From: Limnovirga soli
GTDB taxonomy: Bacteria; Bacteroidota; Bacteroidia; Chitinophagales; Chitinophagaceae
Direction of reading: 5' to 3'
NCBI RefSeq assembly: GCF_013106755.1
Contig: NZ_WHPF01000009.1
Span: 62,001 to 126,000 of the forward strand
DNA length: 64,000 nucleotides
The translations under genes were made by a program, and so were the position numbers. Positions within the stretch are counted from its first letter, which is position 1, and every line of letters starts with the position of its first letter. The notes beneath the pieces were generated by a model that made no database searches, was not told where the DNA came from, and saw only the letters and a list, made by a program, of their open reading frames with translations. This document shows positions 38,741 to 47,059 of this stretch, in pieces.

Positions 38741-39877
38741 TTATTTATATAAGTTTAATTTTTTCACCTCTTTTTCCAGCAAAATCAGTTTTGTATCACA
38801 GAATTTTTTAAAATCTGCTGCTGATTGCTGGCCTGTATATGGTACATAAAATTCAATATCATCTTTTGATTTAATGCCTGCATTACGCCAGGCCAATGCA
38901 TATACTAAATTGTGTGGTGCAATAGCTTTATAAAATACATCTGTCCACCAGGTGCTGTCTGGCAATTGATTATACCCAAATTCGGTTAAGGCTGGTATTT
39001 TATTGTTTTCGGCAGCTATGGCATCCAATAAGCCCAGTGTGGTATCTAGTTCTTGAGCAAAAGCCGCAGTTGGGCCCCGCTGGTAAATATCAAACCCCAT
39101 AATATCTACCCATTCATTCCCCGGATATTTTTCCAGGTAAGCTGCTTTGCTGTTAAATCGGTCTGTATTATAGGCATATAAAAGATGATGCAGCCCCTTA
39201 ATGTCTCTTAGGTAATGCACTGTAAACTGGTATAGTTGTTTTAGCTCCTCTGGGGTACAATTATTGCCTCCCCACCAAAACCAGTTTCCATTCAATTCAT
39301 GAAATGGGCGGAAAATAACGGGTATATAATTTCCTTTAGCGGTGGTAAGAGACTGCATAAAGATTGCAACTTTATCCAGCCAGGATTTGTATAAATCATT
39401 TTTTGATCCACCTGGTAATGCAGCCGCAACACTTCCCTTTGGTGCCGGGTCCCAGGCAGATTTTCCGGTTAAGGGATTGTTTAAGTGCCAGCTAATGGTA
39501 ATAACAGCGCCTCTTCCATAGGCATCTTTAATAAACTGTTGCATTTTATCAAAAGGCACACCATCTAAATTTGCTGAAGCGTTATTTTCCAACCCGCCAA
39601 GTTCCCAACCATATATGGCAGGGTAATCACCGGCAACATCTTTAATATCGCTTCTGCCGGTTTCGTATTTCCAGTTTACACCATAGGCCAGATCATCCTG
39701 ATGACCAATCATAATTCCTTTATGCTGAAGTTGAAAAAGGTTATTATACAGATGTATGGTTTCTTTTGTGGCTAATTTATCACTAGGTAAAACTTTTTGT
39801 GCTTTAGCAGCATAAAGGCCAATAACTACTAGCAAAAAAGTGCAGATTGAAAATGCTTTGTTATGGCGGTGTAGCAT
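38741..39877 (-). CDS. GH26 endo-beta-1,4-mannanase
   Basis: 378 residues with signal peptide 1-26. Retaining GH26 barrel. Acid/base Glu194 in VIFRPFHELNGNWFWWGG, nucleophile Glu299 in PALTEFGYNQ, and an upstream HQDDLAYG segment typical of the family. Cleaves beta-mannan to mannobiose outside the inner membrane. First gene of the mannan block; its start faces the divergent AraC regulator across a 229-bp gap with dyad symmetry. No carbohydrate-binding module is attached. Confidence 0.95.
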   Translation of the reverse strand: MLHRHNKAFSICTFLLVVIGLYAAKAQKVLPSDKLATKETIHLYNNLFQLQHKGIMIGHQDDLAYGVNWKYETGRSDIKDVAGDYPAIYGWELGGLENNASANLDGVPFDKMQQFIKDAYGRGAVITISWHLNNPLTGKSAWDPAPKGSVAAALPGGSKNDLYKSWLDKVAIFMQSLTTAKGNYIPVIFRPFHELNGNWFWWGGNNCTPEELKQLYQFTVHYLRDIKGLHHLLYAYNTDRFNSKAAYLEKYPGNEWVDIMGFDIYQRGPTAAFAQELDTTLGLLDAIAAENNKIPALTEFGYNQLPDSTWWTDVFYKAIAPHNLVYALAWRNAGIKSKDDIEFYVPYTGQQSAADFKKFCDTKLILLEKEVKKLNLYK

Positions 39878-39960
39878 TGGTAAAAGAAATTAATAATGGT
39901 AAAAAGCAATCAGTATTTATATTTTCAAATGTAGAGGAGTATTTGTAGATATAACAATAC

Positions 39961-40090
39961 TATTTTATCTTTTTATTGACAATTTAAATTCAATTTAATT
40001 CACTGTCACCAATTCAAATGCTAATTTTACAGTGCAATTTTCGTGTTAGTGAATTTTTTGATAAGTAGTATTATTTTATCTTTTTGTTGA
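39961..40090. promoter_or_regulatory. mannan-locus control region: nested dyads and direct repeat
   Basis: Between GH26 and araC. TATTTTATCTTTTTNTTGA occurs at 39961-39979 and 40072-40090 with one mismatch. Between them AATTCACT (39997-40004) is mirrored by AGTGAATT (40048-40055), and CACTGT (40001-40006) by ACAGTG (40029-40034). These are candidate binding sites for the adjacent AraC-type regulator; function not demonstrated. Confidence 0.5.
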
Positions 40091-40106
40091 ATATTATTTA
40101 ACGAGT

Positions 40107-40991
40107 ATGGCTACAGAAATTATGAGGGAAATAATTCCCCTAACCAAAAATGATTGTTTTACCATTTTTTCCCGTACAAAAACCGGCTTCGATTTTCCAT
40201 TACATCAGCATGATGAATTTGAGCTTAACTTGATTTTAAATGCTCCAAACGCACAACGTATAATTGGCGATCATATTAGTGAAATTGGTGACGCCGAATT
40301 GGTTTTAATTGGGCCCAATCTGCAACATGGCTGGTTTACCCATAAGTGTACCAGTACTCATATAAAAGAAGTAACGATACAGTTTCACCGGGATATGTTT
40401 GATGAGAGGCTATTGCAGCGTAATCAACTGAGTTTTATTAAAACCATGTTCGAAAAATCCCTGCGGGGTATTCTTTTTTCCTCTGAAACCACACAACATA
40501 TCCAGGAGCGGATTATGGAACTGCCCCGAAAGCATGGTTTTGATTCGGTGCTGGAGCTCATGAGTATTTTGCACGATCTGTCCGTTTCGCGCAATATGAC
40601 TACACTTTCTGATGCTTCTTTTAGCAGCATAGAAAATGCCTCTTATAATAGCCGCAGGGTAGAAAAGGTAATGGAACACCTCAATAAGAATTTTGATAAG
40701 GATATCACCCTTTCTGATGTAGCTAAAATAGCTTTGATGACCGATGTGGCATTCAGCAGGTTTTTTAAAGCCAGAACCGGTAAAACATTTGTAGATACCC
40801 TAAACGAAATAAGGCTGGGTCATGCATCCCGCTTTTTAATAGAAACCACTGAGAGTATTACAGAAGTAGCCTATAAATGCGGGTTTAATAACATGAGTAA
40901 TTTTAACCGAATTTTCCGGAAGAAGAAAAACTGCACCCCAAAAGAATTTAGGGAAACCTATAATGCCATGGGTGTAAGGGCATTTATTTAA
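40107..40991 (+). CDS. AraC-family transcriptional regulator with cupin sensor
   Basis: 294 residues. N-terminal cupin-like sugar pocket about 15-110 (FDFPLHQHDEFELNLILNA), C-terminal double helix-turn-helix about 188-288 (ITLSDVAKIALMTDVAFSRFFKARTGKTF; VAYKCGFNNMSNFNRIFRKKKNCTPKEF). Divergent from the GH26-symporter-GH130-epimerase block and upstream of an esterase gene, so it probably activates both sides in response to a mannan oligosaccharide. Effector unproven. Confidence 0.93.
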   Translation: MATEIMREIIPLTKNDCFTIFSRTKTGFDFPLHQHDEFELNLILNAPNAQRIIGDHISEIGDAELVLIGPNLQHGWFTHKCTSTHIKEVTIQFHRDMFDERLLQRNQLSFIKTMFEKSLRGILFSSETTQHIQERIMELPRKHGFDSVLELMSILHDLSVSRNMTTLSDASFSSIENASYNSRRVEKVMEHLNKNFDKDITLSDVAKIALMTDVAFSRFFKARTGKTFVDTLNEIRLGHASRFLIETTESITEVAYKCGFNNMSNFNRIFRKKKNCTPKEFRETYNAMGVRAFI

Positions 40992-41054
40992 GAATGTAAC
41001 CACTAACTTTATCCGTTCTTAGCATTTCTATTTATCACTTATTTATTATCCTTT

Positions 41055-42467
41055 ATGAAAAAAAATTTGCTTGCTTTTTTGCCATTTCTACTGCTGTGTA
41101 TAACAGCGCATGCGGCTATAAGGTTGCCCAATATTCTAAGTAATAATATGGTGCTGCAGCAGCAATCAACTGTAAAGCTCTGGGGCTGGGCTGCACCGGC
41201 AGAGAAAATTCTTGTAACCACTTCCTGGAATAATAAAACAGATACGGTAATTACCACCCGGGATGCCAACTGGATGCTTACTGTACAAACACCTGTTGCA
41301 GGCGGCCCGTATACAATTAGTTTTAAAGGAGAAAATACCGTAGAACTTACCGGCATATTAATTGGTGAAGTTTGGGTTTGCTCTGGCCAATCCAATATGG
41401 AAATGCATTATGGCTGGGGTTTGCCCGATATTGGTGCTGCATTACCCACTTGTAAAAATAATAATATCCGGTTCTTTTATATTCCTAAAACCACTGCTGG
41501 CGCACCACAGGAAAATTGCGATGGCGAATGGGTAACCTGCGATTCAAATACCTTAAAATCTTTTAGCGCCGTTGGTTATTTTTTTGGCAAAAAATTAAAC
41601 GATTCTTTGCAAGTGCCCATTGGCTTAATTAACGCCAATTGGGGCGGTACATCTGCTGAAGTGTGGACTGAACCATCTGCAATTGCCAATGATGAGGCAC
41701 TAAAAACTGCGGCTGCTAAAATTGAACCATGGGATTGGTGGCCTTATAAACCCGGCACCACCTTTAATGGTATGATTAACCCAATTACCAATTTTAATAT
41801 TGCCGGAAGCATTTGGTACCAGGGCGAAGGCAATACTGCAGCACCCAATACCTATGCTAAATTATTATCTACCATGATTGGCACCTGGCGCAAAGCTTGG
41901 GGAAAGGATTTCCCATTTTATTATGTGCAAATTGCACCATTTAATTATGGCGAAAAATATGCATCTGCTATTGTTAGGGAGCAGCAAACTTTGGCATTAA
42001 GTTATCCCAAAACCGGTATGGCAGTAATTACAGATTTAGTTGATAACATCAAAGACATTCACCCAAAGAACAAACATGAGGTTGGTTATAGACTGGCCGC
42101 CTGGGCACTGGCCGAAACATATAACAAAACCGGTTTTGTATATAAAAGTCCCATGTATAAAAGCATAGATGTTCAAAAGGGGAAAGCTGTGATTAGTTTT
42201 AATTACATCAATGCAGGGTTGGTGATAAAAGGTCCTCAAATTACAGAATGCTTTATTGCAGGTGCCGACCAGGTTTTTTATCCGGCGGAAGCAACTGTAA
42301 GTAAGGGGCAGTTAATTGTATCAAGTAAACAGGTGACTGCACCCGTGGCGGTACGCTTTGGGTTTAGCAATAAAGCTATTGGTAACCTTTTTAGTATAGA
42401 AGGTTTGCCGGTAAATCCTTTTAGAACCGATGATTGGCCAATTGATATTAAAGCTAAAGACCAGTAA
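41055..42467 (+). CDS. SASA-family (sialate O-acetylesterase-like) carbohydrate esterase
   Basis: 470 residues, signal peptide 1-20. SGNH-type esterase with nucleophile Ser113 in VCSGQSNMEM and a second block SIWYQGEGN; the catalytic Asp-His region is DIHPKNKHEVGYRLA. In this setting the likely substrate is O-acetyl groups on mannan rather than sialic acid, since no sialidase or Neu5Ac gene is nearby; this is inferred from context. Follows araC by 63 bp and ends at a terminator. Confidence 0.88.
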   Translation: MKKNLLAFLPFLLLCITAHAAIRLPNILSNNMVLQQQSTVKLWGWAAPAEKILVTTSWNNKTDTVITTRDANWMLTVQTPVAGGPYTISFKGENTVELTGILIGEVWVCSGQSNMEMHYGWGLPDIGAALPTCKNNNIRFFYIPKTTAGAPQENCDGEWVTCDSNTLKSFSAVGYFFGKKLNDSLQVPIGLINANWGGTSAEVWTEPSAIANDEALKTAAAKIEPWDWWPYKPGTTFNGMINPITNFNIAGSIWYQGEGNTAAPNTYAKLLSTMIGTWRKAWGKDFPFYYVQIAPFNYGEKYASAIVREQQTLALSYPKTGMAVITDLVDNIKDIHPKNKHEVGYRLAAWALAETYNKTGFVYKSPMYKSIDVQKGKAVISFNYINAGLVIKGPQITECFIAGADQVFYPAEATVSKGQLIVSSKQVTAPVAVRFGFSNKAIGNLFSIEGLPVNPFRTDDWPIDIKAKDQ

Positions 42468-42485
42468 AATGTATGAATAATAAAG

Positions 42486-42525
42486 AAGCATTCAAATGCC
42501 AAGGTGTTTGAATGCTTTTTTATTT
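42486..42525 (+). terminator. terminator after the esterase gene
   Basis: AAGCATTCAAA / TTTGAATGCTT stem, then a T-run. Confidence 0.88.
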
Positions 42526-42564
42526 ATGTATCCCGCCTCAATGTAATAAGCTGCCATAAAAACA

Positions 42565-42590
42565 GAACGATGAAAGGATTGCGACGCAAG
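42565..42590 (-). repeat. mosaic intergenic repeat, copy 20 (tail D)
   Basis: GAACGATGAAAGGA followed by TTGCGACGCAAG; CAGCTGGTATCA at 42612-42623 is the reverse form of the GATACCAGC flank. Confidence 0.82.
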
Positions 42591-42714
42591 AGCCGATGCC
42601 CATTGATTTACAGCTGGTATCACCACTTGTATTTTTAGAAGCGAACAGGGATAAAATGATGCTGTTGTACGCTTGCTTGGCAGATAAGCTATAATTTTAC
42701 CCAAAGTTTAATAC

Positions 42715-44154
42715 ATGGACAAAGCCTCTGGTGCAGTGGATGATTTGGTGAAACAATACCTTGGTAATAATAACAGCCGCATAGAAAAATTGCCGCAAAG
42801 TGGTAGCGATAGAATTTATTTCAGGGTGTTTGAAGGCAATAATACCCTGATTGCCACGTATAGCGATAACGTAAAAGAAAACGACACATTTATACAATTT
42901 TCTGCTCATTTTAAAGCCTTGCAATTGCCGGTGCCTGCAGTGCTGGCCGTTAATACAGCACAAACGGCTTACCTGCAGCAAGATCTTGGCCATGCCTCTT
43001 TATTAAATCAATTAGAACATTATGGCCAAAACGAAATAGTATTTACTCTGTTTAAAAAAAGCCTGCAACAGCTGGCATATATGCAAATAAAGGGGCATGC
43101 CGGTTTTAATTATAACTGGTGTATAACAGCCAAAGAATTTGGCAAACAGGCCATTATGAGCGATTTGCTGTATTGTAAATATTATTTTTTAGATACACTA
43201 AAACTGCCTTACGATAAACAGGCATTACTGGATGATTTTGAAAATCTGAGTACTTATCTTACCCAAACAGAGTATAAATATTTTATGTTCCGCGATTTTC
43301 AAAGCAGGAATATAATTGTGAATAATGACGAAGTGTTTTTTATAGATTTTCAGGGCGGCATGAAGGGTGCATTGCAATATGATGTGGCCAGTTTATTATG
43401 GCAGGCCAAAGCTGAATTAAGTGATGAATGGAAGCAAAACCTGCTACACTTTTACATAGACACTATTGATGGCTTATTGGATAAACCTGTAAACAGACCA
43501 CTATTTGTACAACAATATGATGGCTATGTACTTATACGCTTATTGCAGGTACTGGGCGCCTATGGTTTTAGGGGATTGTTTGAACGTAAAGCCCATTTTC
43601 TTTCCAGCATACCACTGGCTTTAAAAAACCTGCAAAGCTTTTTAAGCCAAACACCCAATCGCCTGCCCTTGCCTGAGTTTGATAAAATCCTCGCCATTAT
43701 AAGTTCCGATGAAATGATTAGCCGGTTTACTCCCGTGCAGGCCAATGCGCAAACCCCATTGGTGGTAACCATAAAAAGTTTTTCGTATAAAAAGGGGATA
43801 CCAGCAGATGCCAGTAGCAATGGAGGAGGATTTGTTTTTGATTGCCGCGGCATTTTAAATCCAGGCCGTTTTGATGAGTATAAAAAATTGTCGGGAAAGG
43901 ATAAACCGGTTATCGATTTTCTGGAACAGCAAACCCAAATGATTCCATTTTTAAACAGTGCATTTGATATGGCCGATATTTCGGTAGAAGACTATATTAA
44001 AAGGGGTTTCAGTAGTTTGTGTATCAATTTCGGGTGCACCGGCGGCCAGCACCGCAGTGTATATGGTGCCGAACAAATGGCCCGTCATTTAAAAAATAAA
44101 TATAAGGTTAGCATTGTTTTAGAACATACTAATCAACAGAATTGGGTAAAGTAA
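42715..44154 (+). CDS. fusion of an AmgK-like sugar kinase with a RapZ C-terminal domain
   Basis: 479 residues. Residues 1-335 are an aminoglycoside-phosphotransferase-type kinase with catalytic Asp194 (MFRDFQSRNI) and metal Asp211 (FIDFQGGMKG), closest in style to AmgK, the anomeric MurNAc/GlcNAc kinase. Residues 345-479 are a RapZ C-terminal domain (IKSFSYKKGIPADA; FVFDCRGILNPGR; GCTGGQHRSVYGAEQMA). In Escherichia coli that domain binds glucosamine-6-phosphate and RNase E. The next gene is MurU-like, so cell-wall amino-sugar recycling with a sensory module is the best reading. Confidence 0.9.
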   Translation: MDKASGAVDDLVKQYLGNNNSRIEKLPQSGSDRIYFRVFEGNNTLIATYSDNVKENDTFIQFSAHFKALQLPVPAVLAVNTAQTAYLQQDLGHASLLNQLEHYGQNEIVFTLFKKSLQQLAYMQIKGHAGFNYNWCITAKEFGKQAIMSDLLYCKYYFLDTLKLPYDKQALLDDFENLSTYLTQTEYKYFMFRDFQSRNIIVNNDEVFFIDFQGGMKGALQYDVASLLWQAKAELSDEWKQNLLHFYIDTIDGLLDKPVNRPLFVQQYDGYVLIRLLQVLGAYGFRGLFERKAHFLSSIPLALKNLQSFLSQTPNRLPLPEFDKILAIISSDEMISRFTPVQANAQTPLVVTIKSFSYKKGIPADASSNGGGFVFDCRGILNPGRFDEYKKLSGKDKPVIDFLEQQTQMIPFLNSAFDMADISVEDYIKRGFSSLCINFGCTGGQHRSVYGAEQMARHLKNKYKVSIVLEHTNQQNWVK

Positions 44155-44193
44155 ACCAGTGTGTGGCCGGCTGTAGTACATAAATGAAGCAGC

Positions 44194-44222
44194 CGTTGCG
44201 TCGCACTACGTTCATCGTTCGG
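44194..44222 (+). repeat. mosaic intergenic repeat, copy 21 (tail D)
   Basis: CGTTGCGTCGCACTAC then GTTCATCGTTCGG, in the kinase-nucleotidyltransferase gap; GGCCGGC at 44165-44171 is the left flank. Confidence 0.82.
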
Positions 44223-44267
44223 TACAATGGGCAACAAAAGCAAACAATCTAAAAAGCGTCGCTTATA

Positions 44268-44984
44268 ATGAAAGCAATGATACTGGCAGCAGGTTTGGGT
44301 ACCAGGCTACAACCCTTTACACTGCATCATCCCAAAGCACTGGCAATAGTAAATAATAAAACCTTGCTGCAAAGAAATATAGAGTACCTGCAGCAATATG
44401 GCATTAGAGATGTGGTAGTAAATGTGCATCACTTTGGTCAGCAAATCATCGATATCATCAATGCCAACAATGGTTGGGGCAGTGCCATTACCATTAGCGA
44501 TGAAACTGATGTAGTATTGGAAACAGGTGGCGGATTGCTAAAAGCTGCGCCCTTATTAGCAGATGCTGATCCCTTTGTATTGATGAATGTAGATATTTTA
44601 ACTGATTTGCCTTTAAGCGATATGATGGCATTTCATACTGCCAAACAGCCACTGGCTACATTGGCCACTACTGGCAGGCAAACGTCCCGTTATTTCCTGT
44701 TTAACGAAGCGGATGTTTTATGCGGGTGGAGAAATATAAAAACCGGGGAAGAAAAAATAAGTAAAAAAGCTACTATTTATCAGCAAAAGGCATTTAGCGG
44801 TATTCATATCATCAGTAACCGCATTTTTAACTTAATTAACCGGCAGGGGAAATTTTCAATAGTCGATGCATATCTGGAGCTGGCTAAGGCCAATCCTATC
44901 TGTGGTTTTGATCATTCCAATTCCCAATTTATTGATGTTGGCAAACCCGAAAGCCTGGAAAATGCCAGCCTTATATTTAAATAG
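44268..44984 (+). CDS. MurU-like sugar-1-phosphate nucleotidyltransferase
   Basis: 238 residues. N-terminal nucleotide loop MILAAGLGTRLQPFTLHHPKAL, metal Asp in LMNVDILTDL, closing FSGIHIISNRIF and FIDVGKPESLENA. Same size and order as MurU (MurNAc-1-phosphate uridylyltransferase), which in Pseudomonas follows amgK. Here it follows the kinase-RapZ fusion by 113 bp, so together they could convert MurNAc to UDP-MurNAc. Another sugar-1-phosphate is possible. Confidence 0.88.
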   Translation: MKAMILAAGLGTRLQPFTLHHPKALAIVNNKTLLQRNIEYLQQYGIRDVVVNVHHFGQQIIDIINANNGWGSAITISDETDVVLETGGGLLKAAPLLADADPFVLMNVDILTDLPLSDMMAFHTAKQPLATLATTGRQTSRYFLFNEADVLCGWRNIKTGEEKISKKATIYQQKAFSGIHIISNRIFNLINRQGKFSIVDAYLELAKANPICGFDHSNSQFIDVGKPESLENASLIFK

Positions 44985-45016
44985 CAGCGGTTTGAAATAC
45001 TGGTAACAAAGGTAAA

Positions 45017-45049
45017 TTTGGAAACTTAGCATAAATTATACTACATTTG
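45017..45049 (+). promoter_or_regulatory. promoter of rimP-nusA-infB
   Basis: TTTG (45017-45020) and TACATTTG (45042-45049) match the Bacteroidota -33 and -7 elements at 21-bp spacing. Predicted start of transcription is near 45056, just before the leader hairpin. Confidence 0.6.
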
Positions 45050-45068
45050 CAAAGGAAAAAATGCAGCA

Positions 45069-45100
45069 GAAGGGAACGACAATCGTTCCCTTCTCTTTTT
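45069..45100 (+). terminator. terminator-like leader hairpin of rimP
   Basis: Perfect 11-bp stem GAAGGGAACGA / TCGTTCCCTTC with a 3-nt loop, followed by TCTTTTT, ending 5 bp before the rimP ATG. Downstream of the predicted promoter, so it would act in the leader as an attenuator; it may also end the upstream transcript. Confidence 0.7.
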
Positions 45101-45105
45101 ACCAT

Positions 45106-45576
45106 ATGGCAACAGATACACTTATACAACATATTGAAACGCTGGTAAACACCATGCTGGCAGACGAGCCTGAGTATTTTTTAGTTCAGGTAAAAATTAA
45201 GCCGGTTAACAATATCAAGGTGTTTTTGGATGGTGATAATGGTATCACTATTGAGAAATGCGTAAGGTTCAACAGAAAATTATACAAAACCATTGAAGAG
45301 CTGGCGCTGTTTAATGAGGGTGATTTTTCTTTGGAGCTGTCATCTCCAGGAGTAAGTGAACCACTTAAATTAATAAGACAATACACAAAAAATATAGGCC
45401 GGTTTGTGGAAGTACTTTTTATAGATGGTACTGCAAAAGAAGGTAAGTTAATGCAGGTACTGGAGGAAGATATTATGATTGAATCTACAGAAGGCAAGGG
45501 CAAGAAAGCAGTAACACAACAATTGGTAATTCCATTAATAAGTATCAAATCAATAACAGTTCAAATTAAATTCTAA
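45106..45576 (+). CDS. rimP: ribosome maturation factor RimP
   Basis: 156 residues from the ATG at 45106 (MATDTLIQ). An in-frame ATG at 45061 would add 15 residues encoded by the hairpin and is disfavoured. RimP motifs: FLDGDNGITIEKCVRFNRKL and LELSSPGVSEPLK, followed by the C-terminal SH3-like part. Needed for 30S assembly. Start of the conserved rimP-nusA-infB cluster, 38 bp before nusA. Confidence 0.95.
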   Translation: MATDTLIQHIETLVNTMLADEPEYFLVQVKIKPVNNIKVFLDGDNGITIEKCVRFNRKLYKTIEELALFNEGDFSLELSSPGVSEPLKLIRQYTKNIGRFVEVLFIDGTAKEGKLMQVLEEDIMIESTEGKGKKAVTQQLVIPLISIKSITVQIKF

Positions 45577-45614
45577 GTTTTGCGGATGGGTATCCGTATT
45601 TAAAATTTCGAGAT

Positions 45615-46862
45615 ATGGCAAGTATTAACTTAATTGAGGCGTTTCAGGAGTTTAAAGATGCAGAAAATATAGATCGTCCTACTTTAATGAAAGTAGTAGA
45701 AGATGTATTTAAAACCTTACTCCGTAAAAAGTTTGTATCTGATGATAATTTTGATGTTATTGTAAATGCTGAAAAAGGTGACCTTGAAATTATTCGTCAT
45801 AGAATGATTGTTGAAGATGGCGAAGTAATGGATCCTTTGGCGGAAGTGGCTTATAGCGAAGCAGTAAAAATTGAACCCGATTTTGAAGTTGGGGAAGAAT
45901 TATATGAGGAAGTAGATATTCTTGATTTTGGTCGCCGCGCTATTTTGGCAGCCAAACAAACACTTGCCAGCCGTATTGGAGATTTGAAAAAGAATGTGTT
46001 ATTAAAGAAATACAGCGATAGAATTGGTGAAATCATCACTGCAGAAGTATACCAGGTATGGAAAAAAGAGGTGTTATTATTGGATGAAGAAGGAAATGAA
46101 TTGATTTTACCTAAGTCTGAACAAATACCACAGGATTATTTCAAGAAGGGAGAAAATGTACGTTCTGTAATCAGACGTGTGGATCTTAAAAACAATGCAC
46201 CTGTTATTATTTTAAGCCGCACCAGTCCTGAGTTTTTAAATAAATTACTTGAAATTGAAGTGCCTGAAATCTTTGATGGTTTAATCACCATTCGAAAAAT
46301 TGTAAGAGAACCAGGCGAAAGAGCAAAAGTAGCTGTAGAAAGCTTTGATGACAGGATTGATCCTGTTGGTGCCTGCGTAGGTATGAAAGGTAGCCGTATT
46401 CATGGTATTGTAAGAGAACTTAAGAATGAAAATATTGATGTAATTAATTGGACAAGTAATATCCAATTGTTGATTCAACGTTCATTAACTCCGGCCAAAA
46501 TCAGTTATATGGAGTTGGATAATGAAACCAAACATGCTGATGTATATCTAAAGGCAGATCAGGTTTCTCTGGCTATTGGTCGTCGTGGTGTAAATATTAA
46601 ACTTGCCTGTGAGTTAACTGGCCTGGATATTGATGTATTCCGCGAATCAGAAGGTGGAGAGGAAGAGTTTGATATTGACCTTGCTGAATTTACCGATGAA
46701 ATTGAACCATGGGTAATTGAAGAATTAAAAAGAGTAGGATGTGATACTGCCCGCAGTATTTTGAATTTAAGTCCTGAAGAACTGGAAAGAAGAACAGATC
46801 TTGAGATAGAAACGATCCTTGATTTGAGAAGAATTTTACAGGAAGAATTTGACAGGGAATAA
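45615..46862 (+). CDS. nusA: transcription termination/antitermination factor NusA
   Basis: 415 residues. N-terminal RNA polymerase-binding domain about 1-130, S1 domain about 130-200 (ITAEVYQVWKKEVLLLDEEG), two KH domains about 200-345 (VGACVGMKGSRIHGIVREL; SLAIGRRGVNIKLACELTG), and one short acidic/helix-hairpin-helix tail (VGCDTARSILNLSPEELERRT). It binds RNA polymerase, lengthens pauses and promotes hairpin-dependent termination, so it could act on the leader hairpin of its own operon. Confidence 0.97.
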   Translation: MASINLIEAFQEFKDAENIDRPTLMKVVEDVFKTLLRKKFVSDDNFDVIVNAEKGDLEIIRHRMIVEDGEVMDPLAEVAYSEAVKIEPDFEVGEELYEEVDILDFGRRAILAAKQTLASRIGDLKKNVLLKKYSDRIGEIITAEVYQVWKKEVLLLDEEGNELILPKSEQIPQDYFKKGENVRSVIRRVDLKNNAPVIILSRTSPEFLNKLLEIEVPEIFDGLITIRKIVREPGERAKVAVESFDDRIDPVGACVGMKGSRIHGIVRELKNENIDVINWTSNIQLLIQRSLTPAKISYMELDNETKHADVYLKADQVSLAIGRRGVNIKLACELTGLDIDVFRESEGGEEEFDIDLAEFTDEIEPWVIEELKRVGCDTARSILNLSPEELERRTDLEIETILDLRRILQEEFDRE

Positions 46863-46948
46863 GCTAAGAAGGGAAGAAATTGATCTTTGTATTTTTAATG
46901 ATGTTAGTTTGGTTTATACCCAATCAATTACACAGTAAGCATAATGTG

Positions 46949-46995
46949 AATAGTTGGGTGTAACTTTACACAACTATTCCGGTATGGGGAATAGT
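46949..46995 (+). promoter_or_regulatory. two mutually exclusive hairpins upstream of infB
   Basis: AATAGTTG (46949-46956) pairs with CAACTATT (46971-46978), while ACTATTCC (46973-46980), overlapping it, pairs with GGAATAGT (46988-46995). Only one stem can form at a time. No T-run follows, so translational control or RNA processing is likelier than termination. Confidence 0.5.
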
Positions 46996-47059
46996 GTGGC
47001 AACCAAACAATCGAGCCGAAAAAAAGTACCGGAAGGGTACAAACAATAAAAAGAACTGA

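Noticed and set aside
45061-45105. Longer RimP start at 45061
   Set aside because: It would be translated from the hairpin and is absent from the usual RimP N terminus; the promoter would leave only a few bases of leader.
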